Assembly (NCBI GenBank): GCA_030248215.1
Contig: JASANG010004126.1
Coordinates: forward strand, 1 to 64,000
Length of the DNA stretch: 64,000 bases
Reading direction: 5' to 3'
DNA from: Enoplolaimus lenunculus
Taxonomy: Eukaryota; Nematoda; Enoplea; Enoplida; Thoracostomopsidae
The number at the start of each line of letters is the position of its first letter. The stretch's first letter is position 1. The notes beneath the pieces were generated by a model. The model searched no databases, was not told the origin of the DNA, and worked only from the letters and a program-made list of their open reading frames with translations. Made by a program: the position numbers and the translations under genes. Positions 21,601-33,642 of this stretch are shown here, piece after piece.

Positions 21601-23210
21601 TTGACACTGATCCGTTCTCACGCTGATGCTTAGGCTTAAAAATATGCTGAGGCTAAGTCACTGTTACGCCCCTAAGAGTAACATTGGCCATATTTCTTGT
21701 GTCTACAAATAGATAACCAGTAGCTAAGTATATTAAGTTTTAAAAGTCGGGGCTAAAGAAAGAGTTAATGTTGATTAGGTCAAACATATGTCATTATTAA
21801 GTGTTTCTCGGAATACCACTTTATCTTTGTATTCCCTTAAGTGTTCTCGTAATGGTTCAAATTTTAATTCAGGTACATGTTCGCATCTGCGTCACCAGAT
21901 AACATTAAACAGTGGAAAGGAAAAGATGGCGAATTTGTGCGTAATTTGACTGGTCACAATGCTATTGTGAACGCCCTTGCTGTGAACCGAGACGGTGTGC
22001 TAGTATCTGGAGGTAACAGATTTGCTTTATTTTGTTCAGAAGCATTTTTAAGGGCACCGTTTACTTATTATATGCGGTATATACTGGGATAGTTGTAAAT
22101 CAAACTTAATAAGTATTTATAGTCGAGGTATATTCTTCTTTGAATAGGCAACCGACTTTAGCACACGAGACAATTAACAAACTTATGTATTGTTGCCTTG
22201 GTATGGGATGAAAAATTTCAAAGTTTTGCAAACCAAATCATGTTGACAAATATTGTAACCTGAACTTAGTTCAGACGCTTTTCCTGTGTTTTCAAGTAGT
22301 AGGTGTCTCGGCTACCAGAAGTTATATTAACGGTTGAGTTTTGAAGAATTCGCTCAGAGCGGGAAGCTAGACGCCTTTTTTTATTAAATGCCTTTCAAAC
22401 AGTCAAAAGACGTTTTGTTCGTGGATTTGATGGAACCTAGACACCCCGGACCCCCTTGGCTTCACACCTGACTTTGGTTAAATTGTGAACGTTTCAATTT
22501 TGCGGATGTCTGCTGTTTGTGCGCTCTTTATTATTAGTTTGTTGTAAAATTAATCTAGTTGTTATTTCTGTCGTCTAGTTTAATTTGCTGAGTTTCACTT
22601 AACTTAGATTGGTATATTGCTGTTAAATAGAGAAATTTCAAAGATCGTATTTACAGGAGACAATGGATCTTTGCAATTTTGGGATTGGAACTCTGGTTAC
22701 TGTTTCCAAAAAGAGCTAACTAAAGTCCAGTCGGGTTCGATCGACTCCGAAGCTGGAATTTTCGCTATGGCGTTTGATCAATCCGGGTCTCGTTTGTTAA
22801 CGGCAGAAGCAGACAAAACTATAAAATGTTATAAAGAAGATGAAGAAGCGGTATGTCAAGAGAATTTTTTTAATACTGAAGTTGTGCTGCTCAGTGAGTT
22901 TGCAACTTTAGGTCAATGAGCGTAAACTTAAACAAATTTTTGACAACACTTTGTTAGCAAATATTATAATTGAAAAATTCAACAAAATATAACAACATCT
23001 TTATTACCTAATTTTTTACCTCCTCCACGATTTAAAACTATAGTACTGCATTGAAACTTAGGGTTAGAAAAACGCTGTTCACTTTCTGTGTTTAGTGTAG
23101 GTTTTATTACTCTCTCTGTCTCTCTCTGTCAGTGAAGTATTTATTTTTAGACAGAAGAAACTCATCCAGTTATTTGGAAACAAGAAATCATACGGAAGAA
23201 AGGCTATTGA
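15601..23210 (+). CDS. PLRG1: PLRG1 (pleiotropic regulator 1), Prp19-complex WD40 splicing factor
   Basis: Twelve coding segments: 15601-15609, 16097-16200, 17174-17307, 17591-17635, 18259-18464, 19698-19790, 20367-20516, 20740-20841, 21177-21388, 21873-22012, 22657-22850 and 23151-23210. All have GT/AG borders and join in frame to 482 residues (human 514). The N-terminus [15 protein letters not shown] is almost the human one. EYGPV, a variable linker, then [12 protein letters not shown] lead into seven WD repeats from residue 167 ([63 protein letters not shown]). The end is [18 protein letters not shown]. In other eukaryotes PLRG1/Prp46 is a core member of the Prp19/CDC5L complex in the spliceosome nucleus. 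The protein looks complete. Introns hold SINE-like heads, a duplicated CCGGACCCGG element and a TTAGGC-bearing element. Confidence 0.95.
15640..15770 (-). repeat. Degenerate tRNA-derived SINE-like sequence in PLRG1 intron 1
   Basis: On the - strand, 15768-15707 reads GGCGGCGTGGCTCTGTGGCT, then AGCATGCTGGAGTGATAA, then GACAGAGTTCGGACTC. This is the layout of a tRNA-like head with box A and box B each about one base off consensus. It continues into a non-tRNA body with CGTACCCTACCC. Confidence 0.45.
16600..17100. repeat. CCGGACCCGG composite repeat, copy 1 (PLRG1 intron 2)
   Basis: Two arrays of about 20-bp units of the type ACCCGGACCCGGAATTTTT (16611-16740 and 16998-17090) bracket a roughly 250-bp unique core. 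The core contains GAAACCTGTTGACTAAC, ACTTGTTGGGAGTGTTTTG, CCTATTTAATTTAGGTACG and AAATCACTAAGCTAATTTTATT. The same composite recurs in intron 5 of the same gene. It is non-coding. Confidence 0.75.
18708..19640. repeat. CCGGACCCGG composite repeat, copy 2 (PLRG1 intron 5)
   Basis: The left array (18708-19010) is longer than in copy 1, with about a dozen units. About 280 bp of extra DNA follow. The shared core is at 19296-19530 and the right array at 19540-19640. Core blocks CCTATTTAATTTAGGTACG and AAATCACTAAGCTAATTTTATT match copy 1 exactly or nearly so. It fills most of the 1.2-kb intron. Confidence 0.75.
19970..20035 (+). repeat. tRNA-like SINE head in PLRG1 intron 6
   Basis: TAGCGGATTGG (19975-19985) fits box A and GGTTCGAGCCC (20005-20015) fits box B. 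GTGGG/CCCAC forms a perfect 5-bp T stem, and ATCCGC pairs with the GCGGAT of the box A region. Only 19 bases separate the boxes, so there is no room for an anticodon arm. It is therefore a tRNA-derived SINE head or tRNA fragment, not a working tRNA. Confidence 0.5.
21540..21692. mobile_element. TTAGGC-bearing element (family A), worn copy in PLRG1 intron 9
   Basis: The right terminus ACTGTTACGCCCCTAAGAGT then AACATTGGCC matches the family A end. The interior has GGACTAGGC, GGCTTAGGCATTGG and GATGCTTAGGCTTAAA. The left terminus is not recognisable. Immediately upstream (21440-21490) lies an ATT/GTT microsatellite. Confidence 0.6.
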
Positions 23211-24339
23211 TGTCCTGTTAAATAACATAAATTTGATGTTAAGTCACTGCACTAATTACGGCCTGCGTACGGCACATATTCTAAAACTGTTTTTGAACAA
23301 TTGATTAGCCACGATTCCTAACTAATCTTGACCTTAGCTATGACTCCTAAATAATCTTGACATTAGCCAACTTTCTAAAAAGCTGTGGGTTAAAGTTTCC
23401 ATCAAAATGTGTAATTTTTAGTACCTTTGCAAGGACCTTCACAACCTAAGCTATACGAAGCTACATTACTGTGTGATCCTATCTAATTTTATGCTCGGTA
23501 TGAAAAAGTAGTTTGTTAATCGCGCAAGCATGTTGAGTTTATAGACGAGTACCGGATATCCGGTTACCATGTGTGTAAAAAATCTTTTGGAAAAATTCTG
23601 TATTTAAACCTGAATCAGAATATTGAACTAAATTCTCGACGATTTTCGTGAGTAGATTTAGTTTTTTCGGTGTATTTTGTTTGTAAAATTTACAACCGTT
23701 TGAGTTTATTCTATTTTCCAATCATAGTTACAGTCAGGAAAGTTTTTATAATCCAGTATCATATTGAAAACATTTCTTTTGTATCGTCTTGCTGGATACT
23801 GTCCTTAGTTTCATTCGTTTTTATTGAAAACATTTCTTTTCGTACATCTTGCTTGGTTCCGCAGTAGTCCTAAAGAACAAATCAGTTTCTGGACCTTCCT
23901 TAAAAGCGGGCACCTCTAAAAGGAACAAAGGCTGATGTGTGTACGATTAAACTGTAAGCATATTTCAATGTGGTTCTTTCGTCTTGGAACGTAAAATGGC
24001 TGGTCGGGTAAAGAATTTCTACGACGCTTGTAAAAATTCACAGTTTATATCTGCGACAAACTTTCAAGTTTTAAGGTGGAAAACATACGCTATTATCTGT
24101 TTTATTTCTGGTCCGGTGCAGTACGTGTTTTTAGCTGGGTTTGAAATTTTGTTGTTTCCAGTAAAATTTCATTTGTAAAATTCATTGAAGCTGTATCGCA
24201 AAACTTCATGAAAGCGCGAATCACCAGCGATATTTAGAATACTGTTTTGACTTCAGGCGCGGGTAAAAGTTGGGTCGTGGGTAGATCTTATTTGCGCGCG
24301 GGTGCAATGATATCCTAAAGGCCGTCCCATTTTCCCGGG

Positions 24340-24490
24340 ACAGAAATGGACCAGGAGTACCCGTCCCAAAAAATAAATGGGACAGATGGGACACTTAGAA
24401 CAGCTGGGACCGTCGGGACAAATGGGACAGTTGGCACAGATGGGATAGTTTGGACAGATGGGACAGTTGAGACACTTGGGACATATATAT
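24340..24490. repeat. GGGACAG(A/T)T imperfect tandem array
   Basis: From about 24375 to 24485 the sequence repeats GGGACAGATGGGACA-like units with a period of about 9-10 bases and many substitutions. The flanks carry GGCGCGGGTAAAAGTTGGG and GCGGGTCGGGTAAAAAATGC in similar style, suggesting the array is the core of a larger repeat (24250-24680). Confidence 0.6.
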
Positions 24491-25026
24491 ACTATATATA
24501 CATATATCCTACGTAAATATATTTGCCTGTGTATATGTAAACAGGAGCTCTAAGTGTGCACTCCGGGTATATTTCTGTCCCGGGAAATTAGTAGCATGGG
24601 CCTGCGCGGGTATACCCGCTGGTAAAAAATCTTGTTTGCGTGGGTTAAACGCGGGTCGGGTAAAAAATGCTTGCCCACTTCCCACTCTGTCTGTGCAATA
24701 CATAGCCGTGAAGGTTTTGTCACGGGACTAAAATAGACTAAGCTTAAGCTTTAGAGCAATTCTTTGGTTCGCCTATCCTTTTACACTTAAGCTTATGTGT
24801 ACTGCTCAGACTCGTATTATCTTCAAAAACAAATGACAGGCTACGGAACTAATATGAAACAGTTTCAGAATTATGATAAAACATTTACGCTCATGACACG
24901 TAAAATAGTTTCAGTTTTTACTAAAATTTATCACTTCTGCACACCATGCATAAGTAACACACTTAATAATGTTGCTATATCAACTTTTCCACATGTCCAC
25001 AATAGCTGAATGGGAACTCCCGTAGA

Positions 25027-25073
25027 GCCTATTTCGGAGAGAATCAATTTGACTCACCGTTTTTTGCAGCGTA
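25027..25073. repeat. Solo end of the GACTC-rich element family
   Basis: CCTATTTCGGAGAGAATCAA continues with TTTGACTCACCGTTTTTTGCAGCG. It matches the right terminus of the element at 10444-10657. No partner terminus is found nearby. Confidence 0.6.
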
Positions 25074-27023
25074 CCAACTAAATACAGCATTGAAATTCGA
25101 TAGGCAAACTAATCTATTTCTCATCTAAAGCATAACCTTACTTACGCGCATCAGAATTACATAAAAGTGCATGAACAATTGAAGGCAAAACCCTGTTTTC
25201 AATAACTTATGTGGCTTAAATACCAATCAATGAATAACGATGGTGCCCATGCAAAAATGTGCGTTTATCACAATATTTCGAAAATTACACACATATATAC
25301 AACACATAGATAACGACACAGACTTAGTTGGTGATACCCAAAATATAACAAATAACACTTCAGTCATAGATTGCAAACATTCTATTAAATTAATTTCGAC
25401 AGATTTTTTCGTTTGTTACTGCTTATTTATGCTTATTTATGAACAGAATTATAATTCTAATAAGATAGGAACCGCCGTTAAATGTAAAAACTAAAACATT
25501 CATCAGCCTAAAACAGAACTACGCTCAACACTAATAGATCGACTGTATCTCTCAACTGTAACTCACTGGAACAGTGCTTGAGTAACTGCATTGCCTGCGG
25601 CTCCGCTAAAAGAAACTCAATACTCAAGCAGATACTGAAAGTTACGTTTTGTGGTAAAATGCTTCGCTCTTGTACACTTTCCCTGGACGGTTTTTAAATT
25701 TTCTACGATTTTGGCATACAAATTTGTTTACAAATTGAGAAAAAACTGTCGCAGCCAAAATTGACATTACGACTTAATTTGAGTAAAACGCAAAAATTAC
25801 TTAATGGGTCGTTAGTAAACTAACAAGAACACAGGTGGCGCTATAACTTGGCGCGTGCAACGCCGTCCATCACCATCGATACCGTACGGTGTCGGGCGGT
25901 GCCGGACGTAATTAAAAGTTTAGGGCTAACTAAATACGTAATAATTTCAAAAATAAAACACATAAATAGTGCTGAAGTTTATAAACCTGTAAAACGAGTT
26001 AAATGTAACAAATACAATTCGTCATAAGACACAATGCACACAGTCGTTGTAAACAATGCCAATATTTCCTTTAATTTAGGCTGCGAGCCTTAAGAAATTG
26101 ATCAATTTTTGGGTTATAGCAACCTGCAACTTTTGTGCTACAAAACCAACGAATTTTTAGAATGTCCACCCACATTTAACATTAAGGATTAGGTTTGGGT
26201 AAAGACTTAAGGCTTAAGTTCAGGCTTCGGTAAGCTTTTTCCGAAATATATAAGCCAGAGTCTAATCCTAAGCATGAGGAGTGTCATACATACAAGGACC
26301 CGCAACTAGCTAGGCTGTTGTTAAATTGCAACATGGGAATTTTGCAGAAAGCTAAGACTCTGTATTACTACGAACAACCCCTTTTACCTTAAACGCAGTC
26401 AGCCAATCAAGACACTGAATGACGTTTTCACGAGAAAAATCCATTTTGAACCAAGTTAGCAATGAAAAAATTGCACTACAATAATTGCTATATTAACGAC
26501 GAACCTACTAAATACGAATGATTATCGAATATTATTGAAAACAATAAGTGGCTGTTTCTTAGACACATGAAAAGCGCCGCCCATGGCTAAATGGTGAATT
26601 TTAACATTATTATACTCCATAAATGAATATTTGAAAATTCAAAACCGGGATTATTAAAGTCAACGTTAAAATGTATTAACAATGTCGATTGCCAAACAAT
26701 AACAAATATATAATAAAAAACACGGATAGCAATGATATTTAATGAATAAAAACTCAACTTTGTTGTTGTTTTAGGTAAATACCTGCTTAATAGCAGGTGA
26801 TTTATCTGAGACACCAATCAGTACTAAACTTTGTTAATAATGTGCGTTTGAAACGTGAATCTGGTTGAGATAAGCTAAAACTGGCCTAGTTTCGAATCCG
26901 AATACTACCAACTGCGTTTTTGCATACACCGAAACTGAAAACTATATGCGAACTTTCGCAGCAGGTCTATACGTATAGCCCAAAAAATTCAACCACGAAA
27001 AGGTTGTCGAAAAATTTAACAGC

Positions 27024-27222
27024 GTCCGTTCGGCTTAACAAGTATGACACTATATTGCCAAAATTTACCGAGTTGTTATGTTCAGAAAGACCAATCAGGC
27101 TCACCTCCATCTGGTTATGGATCCGTTCGTCTTAACCAGTATGGCACTAATATTTTGCTAAAATTTACAGAGACCTTATGTTTAGAAAAATCGATTAGGC
27201 TATTCTCCATCTGGTTATGGGT
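27024..27222. repeat. Two-copy tandem repeat of about 97 bp
   Basis: The segments beginning TCCGTTCGGCTTAACAAGTA (about 27024) and TCCGTTCGTCTTAACCAGTA (about 27122) align along their length. Both end in CTCCATCTGGTTATGG. The copies are moderately diverged. The open frames here reflect the repeat and show no protein similarity that I recognise. Confidence 0.7.
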
Positions 27223-27674
27223 ATAATATAAGCGACATCTTTAAAACAATATTGATTCATAAGAACAATGAAAAATGTGCAAACTAAAACGAAACGTAAT
27301 AATCAATGCAAACATAATGCTTGAAATAATGAACAAACGATCAAGATAACATATAATGTACACATATAAATACATAAGCTCAACAATACAGACTCCAAGG
27401 TACTTTCATTAAACTGTTACCTTTTAATTTATGAAATTTTCGTCAACAATTCGCACAATACCGCCCCCCATAAGCTTAAGCCGAAGCCTACGTTATGCGA
27501 AAGTCTAACATTGTCGACAAGAGCTGTGAGCAAAGAAAGGGTACAAAGGCCAAATATCCAACAATGTATCTATCTTGTTTCAGGGTATACTGTTTTGTAG
27601 TTGAAATAAATCGAAATCTCACATTGTTGCATCTGTGGCAGTCAAATTTTTTACGATTATAGCATGGTCTGATT

Positions 27675-27900
27675 GGCCAATGTTACTTTAAGAGGCGTAA
27701 CTGTAGATTAAGCGTATTCCTAAGCCTAAGCCTAAACTTAAGCATTGCAAGAATGTGTTCCTAAGCCTAAGCCTAAGCGTTGCAAGAATGTGTTAAAAAC
27801 GCCTAAGCCTAAGCCTAAGCAAAAAAATGTAATCTAGAATCTAAATCTACTCTTTTATAAACCCACCAGTAACCTGGACGCCCTTAAAGTAACATGGGTC
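27675..27900. mobile_element. TTAGGC-bearing inverted-repeat element (family A), copy with three hexamer clusters
   Basis: It begins GGCCAATGTTACTTTAAGAG and ends CGCCCTTAAAGTAACATGGG. The interior has three clusters of CCTAAGCCTAAGC separated by two copies of TTGCAAGAATGTGTT. The conserved subterminal blocks AGATTAAGCGTATTCCTAAG and TGTAATCTAGAATCTAAA follow. The same blocks recur in the 63226-63360 copy. Confidence 0.78.
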
Positions 27901-28452
27901 GTCTTATCTATCAAACAACCCAAATGCTAAACATAAGAGGTGTAGTATATTACAACAAAACCATAGTAAAATTAAAAACAAATGCCTTTTTGACCGGTAA
28001 ACATTAACGGCTAATGTTGTGACTACTATAAGCTGTATCCACGTTTCTTTATTCAGTATTCAACCAACGGCTCCGGAACCATTTCAGGACGAGTGGGAAA
28101 AACAAAGTTATGGAGACTTACTACATTTCCATACGTTAACACATCATGCTTCCGAATCGTTCGATGTTATACTTTGATGTTAGTGTACCCTTGTCTGATC
28201 AGTCTGAGGATACCTGTAGAAAATGCTCATGCCCCAGTCTGGCACGACTGTTTTGAATTCGATCCCAGACAGCATGCCGTAACTTGCTAAGCGTATTTAT
28301 TCAAAATTATTTTTCGACCATGCATTTGAGTTAGATAGAAACTTTACTATACCTAAATGTTTTGTTTTCAATCAAAGTAGCATCAACTTTTGTCAATGTC
28401 GTGTGACCCACAAATGCACTCGGTCCAAAGTTTATCAACACCCAAAGTCGCG

Positions 28453-28458
28453 TTTATT
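28453..28458 (-). promoter_or_regulatory. Candidate poly(A) signal of TFAP4
   Basis: AATAAA on the - strand, about 220 bases after the TFAP4 stop codon. A second AATAAA lies further on, near 28297. Which one is used cannot be told. Confidence 0.35.
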
Positions 28459-28676
28459 CAACAAAGTTTGAACTTTCATCCATCATCGATTAGCGCCTCA
28501 AAGGCTGAAAACCTTTCGAATAAATTCTAAATCCCCAGTACAACAGATTGCGTTAACCAAAATTCTACCTTAAATTATCAAATCTGTCAACTGTGTGTCG
28601 ACAATACCAGGTCGCTGTTAAATTGAAACATTTGAATCCCAGTTCATCAATGTATATCTTCATTGTTTTCCGCACA

Positions 28677-29822
28677 TCATATTGGTTGGATCGTAGTTTG
28701 TGACTTATCTTTTGAATTTGTCTCCGATGTACCCAGCGGGTTTATTTGATTCACCAAGGCCACGCTCTTGGTGCTATTCGCTGGTATTGTAGGTGATTGC
28801 TTCTTTGTTTCACCATCCACAATTAAGTCCGCTTTCGAAACAACAGTTGATGCTGAATTGTTACTGATTTGACTTTGCACGATTGTCACAGATTCCGTTG
28901 TACCATCAGAGTTGTTTGTTGTTGTTGTTTTAGTATCAACATGATTTATCGCTGCATAACTTTCACTGCCAGTTTTCTCTTCATTAATTTCCACTCCACG
29001 TTGTGCATTGGTCAAAGTTGTTGGTTGATGCTGATTGTTGATTGACTGAGTTGTGTCAGCGTTTCCTTCTATGAGATTCATTTTTGTTCCTCTTATCGCG
29101 AGCGAGCATTGTTGCTGTTCTTTTTGCTGTTGCTGCTTCCGCTGCTGTGACTGCTGCTGCTGCTGCGGTTGTTGTTGCCCCATCGAAACGATATCGTTGC
29201 CGACAATTTCCAACGGCGCCGAACCACAAGGTGGCGCCGACTGAACGGTCATTTGTTGTTGCTGAGTGTCGACGAACAAATCATTACCTTCCAAATGTCG
29301 TATCGCTTCCACAATCGCTTCTAAATTTTGTCGATTTCCGACTGTGGCAGCGGCGTTAGGTGTCGCTGTCGCCACCGCAAGTGCCAAAAATTGAGAACGA
29401 TCGCCACTGCTGGTGATCGCAACACCTGAATTACCTGAACCAGTTACCGGTTGTTGCTTCATTATCTGACCGCTGCTAATTGAAGACGCAGTTCGGTTCG
29501 CTAGCCGATTGGTGCTAACGATAGATCCTCCGGTTCTATTAGTGGCGTTGAAATTTCCGGCCTTCAACTGTTCTAATTCGTGCCGTTTTTGTTCCAAAGC
29601 CGCGGCGATTAGTTCTGGTCGTAACAGTGCTGTTGTTGTTGCTCCGTTAATTCCGTTTTTTATCATCACATCGCTGTTGTTGTTGTTATTATTATTATTA
29701 TTATTATTGATGCTAACACCACCGTTCATTGTTACGCATCTAGCTGCTTCGGTGTGTACCAATGATTGCGATGCTTGTGGAATGCTTGTTGGAAGACTCA
29801 GTCGTCGTGCTGCTATCGCAGC

Positions 29823-29854
<32 letters not shown>

Positions 29855-30902
29855 GACGAGTCTGTTGTTGTGGCTGGAAATTCGTCGCCTTCGATAAACT
29901 ACTACCGTTCTCGCCCGCGCCGCCAATACTGAAGTTGCCAACGGTGTTTGTAGTCCCGCTGACCTGACCGGTATTTGCCGTCGCGGTGGCAGCGGCGCCT
30001 TTGGTCATTCCGCCTGATGTAAATTCACTACTACCTGTTTTCGATTTTTGGTCACCACAAGCTTGCGATCGTATCGTTTCAAGTAGCGCTGAAGCTGCAG
30101 CAGTTGCGGCTGAAACGTTTAATGATGGATCCGTCTGTTGAGTTGCGCTGGTCGGTAAACTACGGCTACCAGCAGTGCGAAGTTGACCTGCTGCGTTGTT
30201 CATCAGTTCTAGCAATGCGGTGTTGCTATTTTTGATTTCTGAGATTTGACCATATTGTTGGTGTTGTTGTTGTTGTTGTTGTTGATGATGATGATGTTGA
30301 TGATGATGCTGTTGATGCTGCTGCAAACCATTTCGATTCACTGCAGAAGGCTGCTGATTGCCATTTGGTGTGATGCTCAGAGTATTTGGCATTAGGCTTG
30401 ATCCGTTCGCAGATGTCGGCCCATTTTGTACCAATATTCCTCCACAAGATGCCGCCGTTTGGTGGTATTGATTTGATGGTAAACTTGGTTGTACCGCAAG
30501 GATACTTTGAGCTGTACCGTGAGTCAACATTGGAGTTGGGGCGCCGTACGTTTGCGAGTGTAGCCCAGGTGGCGAGAGCAAGAGTCCTTTGAAATCTTTC
30601 GACGGATTAATCGGTGTTGGTCGCGGCAAGGAATTGTTTTTGGTAGGCGGTTGAACTACAGCCAGTTGGCCATTACTAGCGCTGCCATTAACTGACTCAG
30701 CATAACGAGATACGACCGAGTTTGATAGTTGGCTGGATGATCCTTGCCCAATGTTGGTCAAACTATTAATGCTGCTGTTGCCAGTAGTGGAACGACTCAC
30801 AGCTGCTGCTGCTGCTGCCGCCGCAACTGCAGCTGCCTTATTCACTGCTGCGACACCGTATGTTTCGATTAAATTCGCGTACGTTGCCACTGCAGTGTTA
30901 TT
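28677..30902 (-). CDS. TFAP4: TFAP4 exon 6 (terminal): disordered C-terminus with the conserved QNLEAIVEAI helix
   Basis: 741 codons and the stop TGA at 28677-28679. The acceptor is TATTTTAG before AATAACACT. It encodes an Ala run, a His/Gln cluster (HHHQHHHHQQQQQQQ), two further Gln runs and an Asn run. The only block with clear family similarity is RQNLEAIVEAIRHLEG, which corresponds to the C-terminal RQNLDTIVQAIQHIEG of human TFAP4. The remainder is low-complexity Ser/Thr/Asn/Gln sequence with no domain I recognise. Long open frames on the opposite strand are shadows of the CAA codons. Confidence 0.92.
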
Positions 30903-31516
30903 CTAAAATAAACATAAATTTACTATCACGACATTTCGCCGACCGGACAACTTGCCGACCGAAATTTGGTTACCCGATTATCTGGTAGACCCGACAATTT
31001 GGCGCTCATCATTCGCCTTAGGCTTAGGATTGCCCATAGGCTTAGGTCCTCAGCAGCTATTGGGCAACAAGTTGTCGGGTAACGAGTTGTAGATCCGCAA
31101 AAACTTGTATCCCACTTAATACCTCGCGGCAAGATTATCATTCAGTAACTTTTATAATAAAAATGTAAACATCATCCGCGTAGCCAGGATTTTAGAAAGC
31201 GGTTGTTACGTTGTACAAAAATTTCGAAGGTGGGTTTCTTGTCTGAAACCGTGAACAAAATTCAAAGTGGGTGGAGGGCGTTGATCACTATTACCCCCAC
31301 ACACACAGGGTACGCCACTGTTAAACATAAACGTTCCCAATTATATGGTAAGAAATCTCTGTTTTACTTTTACATTTTTTGTTTAAATTATATTTAGATT
31401 GCTTGTATATATAAGTATACCTGTGGATTCCCATTTGGTACCATTGATGACGCAGCCGGAGAAATTGCAGGAGTTAGCTGTTGGCGTCGTTGAGTTGAGC
31501 TGTGTTGTTGTTGTGG

Positions 31517-31614
<98 letters not shown>

Positions 31615-33611
31615 GCGGTGACTGCATAACAGCAACATGCGTAAAATGATCTTCAAGACTTTGTCGAGCACGACGCTCTTGACCTAACGCTATTCGAAGC
31701 TCCATCAGTTCGCGTTTCATGATCTAAATAGAAAAGCAAAAATTACGGTGATGTTATACTTGCCGTGCGGCGCAGTTCGCCGCCGTAGTTCAACCGCGTT
31801 GCGTTGACCGATGGCGGACGGTGACGTACAGCGAGGGACGGTGAAGGATTACACACCACCGTTAAGGTTCAACGTTTGTTACAAAAGATACCTTAAGGTT
31901 CAACGTTTGTTACAAAAGATACCTTAAGGTTCAACGTTTGTTACAAAAGATACCTTAAGGTTCAACGTTTGTTACAAAAGATACCTTAAGGTTCAACGTT
32001 TGTTACAAAAGATACCTTAAGGTTCAACGTTTGTTACAAAAGATACCTTAAGGTTCAACGTTTGTTACAAAAGATACCTTAAGGTTCAACGTTTGTTAGA
32101 AAAGATACCTTAAGGTTCAACGTTTGTTACAAAAGATACCTTAAGGTTCAACGTTTGTTACAAAAGATACCTTAAGGTTCAACGTTTGTTACAAAATATA
32201 CCTTAAGGTTCAACGTTTGTCACAAAAGATACCTTAAGGTTCAACGTTTGTTACAAAAGATACCTTAAGGTTCAACGTTTATTACAAAAGATACCTTAAG
32301 GTTCAACGTTTGTTACAAAAGATACCTTAAGGTTCAACGTTTGTTACAAAAGATACCTTAAGGTTCAACGTTTGTTACAAAAGATACCTTAAGGTTCAAC
32401 GTTTGTTACAAAAGATACCTTAAGGTTCAACGTTTGTTACAAAAGATACCTTAAGGTTCAACGTTTGTTACAAAAGATACCTTAAGGTTCAACGTTTGTT
32501 ACAAAAGATACCTTAAGGTTCAACGTTTGTTACAAAAGATACCTTAAGGTTCAACGTTAGTTACAAAAGATAAAAAAACAAACGACTACTGGCATAGCCA
32601 TGATTTTGGAAAGAGGATTAAGTAACTTGAAAATTTTGACGGAAGCGGTTTACATCTAAAAAGTTTGAAATTATCAACTCAATTGCTCGTTTCAATATTT
32701 TATTAGAGCCAAAAATTTTGCAGCATATCGGTGCTTTTATTAAGTCCTCTTCGTTCGCTGAACGTTGAAAACTTGAAATCACAACACCAAAAAAACCAAC
32801 TAACCTCTAAGTCAATCAAACTTTTCGTATTCAAAACGCCTTCTTTACCATCCATACCATCAGTCGAAGTAGTGTTCGCCGCTGGAACGTTTGCTTGACG
32901 TCTAGCACCACCAACTTGTTGTATCACACTTTCAACATTACCACCATATATTGGCACACTGCCAGCAATAGTTTCTCGTAGCGTCGTAGGTCGTTGCACA
33001 GACCCTGCAGAACGTATTCCAGCAGCAGTAGCAACTTCAAAGCCAATGCCCGTAGATACGCGACTAGCATCTCTATTACCGGAACCAGTAAGACATACTT
33101 CTGATACAGGTTTGTCAACAAAACCCGACATATCACCATTGATTACCATCGGTTCAACAGGAGCTGGTATCACAGTAAGTAGACCATCATTTTGTTGTCG
33201 AGCTGTACTGTCGGGTGCCATTGTTTCGTCTTTCAATTGCGTCACTCCATTAGTCGCCAGTCCTGTAGATTGTGGGTATTGTTGTTGACGGTGTTGTTGT
33301 TGTTGTAGTTGCTGTTCTACAGCAGACATACTCAATCTTTTCATGCCAGCTTTCAATAGAGTTGCCACTGAGGAAGCCGGACTACTGCTGCTGTTGTTGT
33401 CGTCCAGTGAATTTGATTGGCCAAATCGTTTCACATCAGCTGGGCTAGTTTCTTCCGTTCCACTTGGCGATGTGGTAGTACCGCTTCCAGTTGCTCCTGT
33501 TGTTATACTGTTATCATCATCGCCTCCTGTACCTTCGACATCTACAATTTCATCTGTACCTAACTGATCAACTTCCATTGTCGTTGTTGTTGCTGTTGTT
33601 GGTGTTGTTGA

Positions 33612-33642
<31 letters not shown>

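Larger units (their letters stand above)
23211..28676. other. Convergent intergenic region between PLRG1 and TFAP4
   Basis: No exon was recognised; open frames are short and unlike known proteins. It holds several repeats listed separately, with smaller TTAGGC-like patches at 24732-24800, 26185-26275 and 27474-27490. A CTTGTACACTTTCC end lies at about 25671, and a GC-rich GTCGGGCGGTGCCGGACG patch at about 25892. Both neighbouring genes end here, so their 3' UTRs and poly(A) sites are included. Confidence 0.55.

Noticed and set aside
23984-24178. 64-codon + strand frame with a hydrophobic end
   Set aside because: Starts at a non-ATG codon, shows no similarity and lies between convergent genes without splice support.
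29509-29856. Long + strand frame rich in Leu and Cys
   Set aside because: It is the shadow of Asn and Gln codons of TFAP4 exon 6 on the - strand.
31399-31629. Poly-valine frame on the + strand
   Set aside because: Reverse reading of the CAA tract in TFAP4 exon 5.
31862-32574. CRISPR-like regular repeats
   Set aside because: The 31-bp units follow each other without spacers, and the host is a eukaryote; it is a minisatellite.
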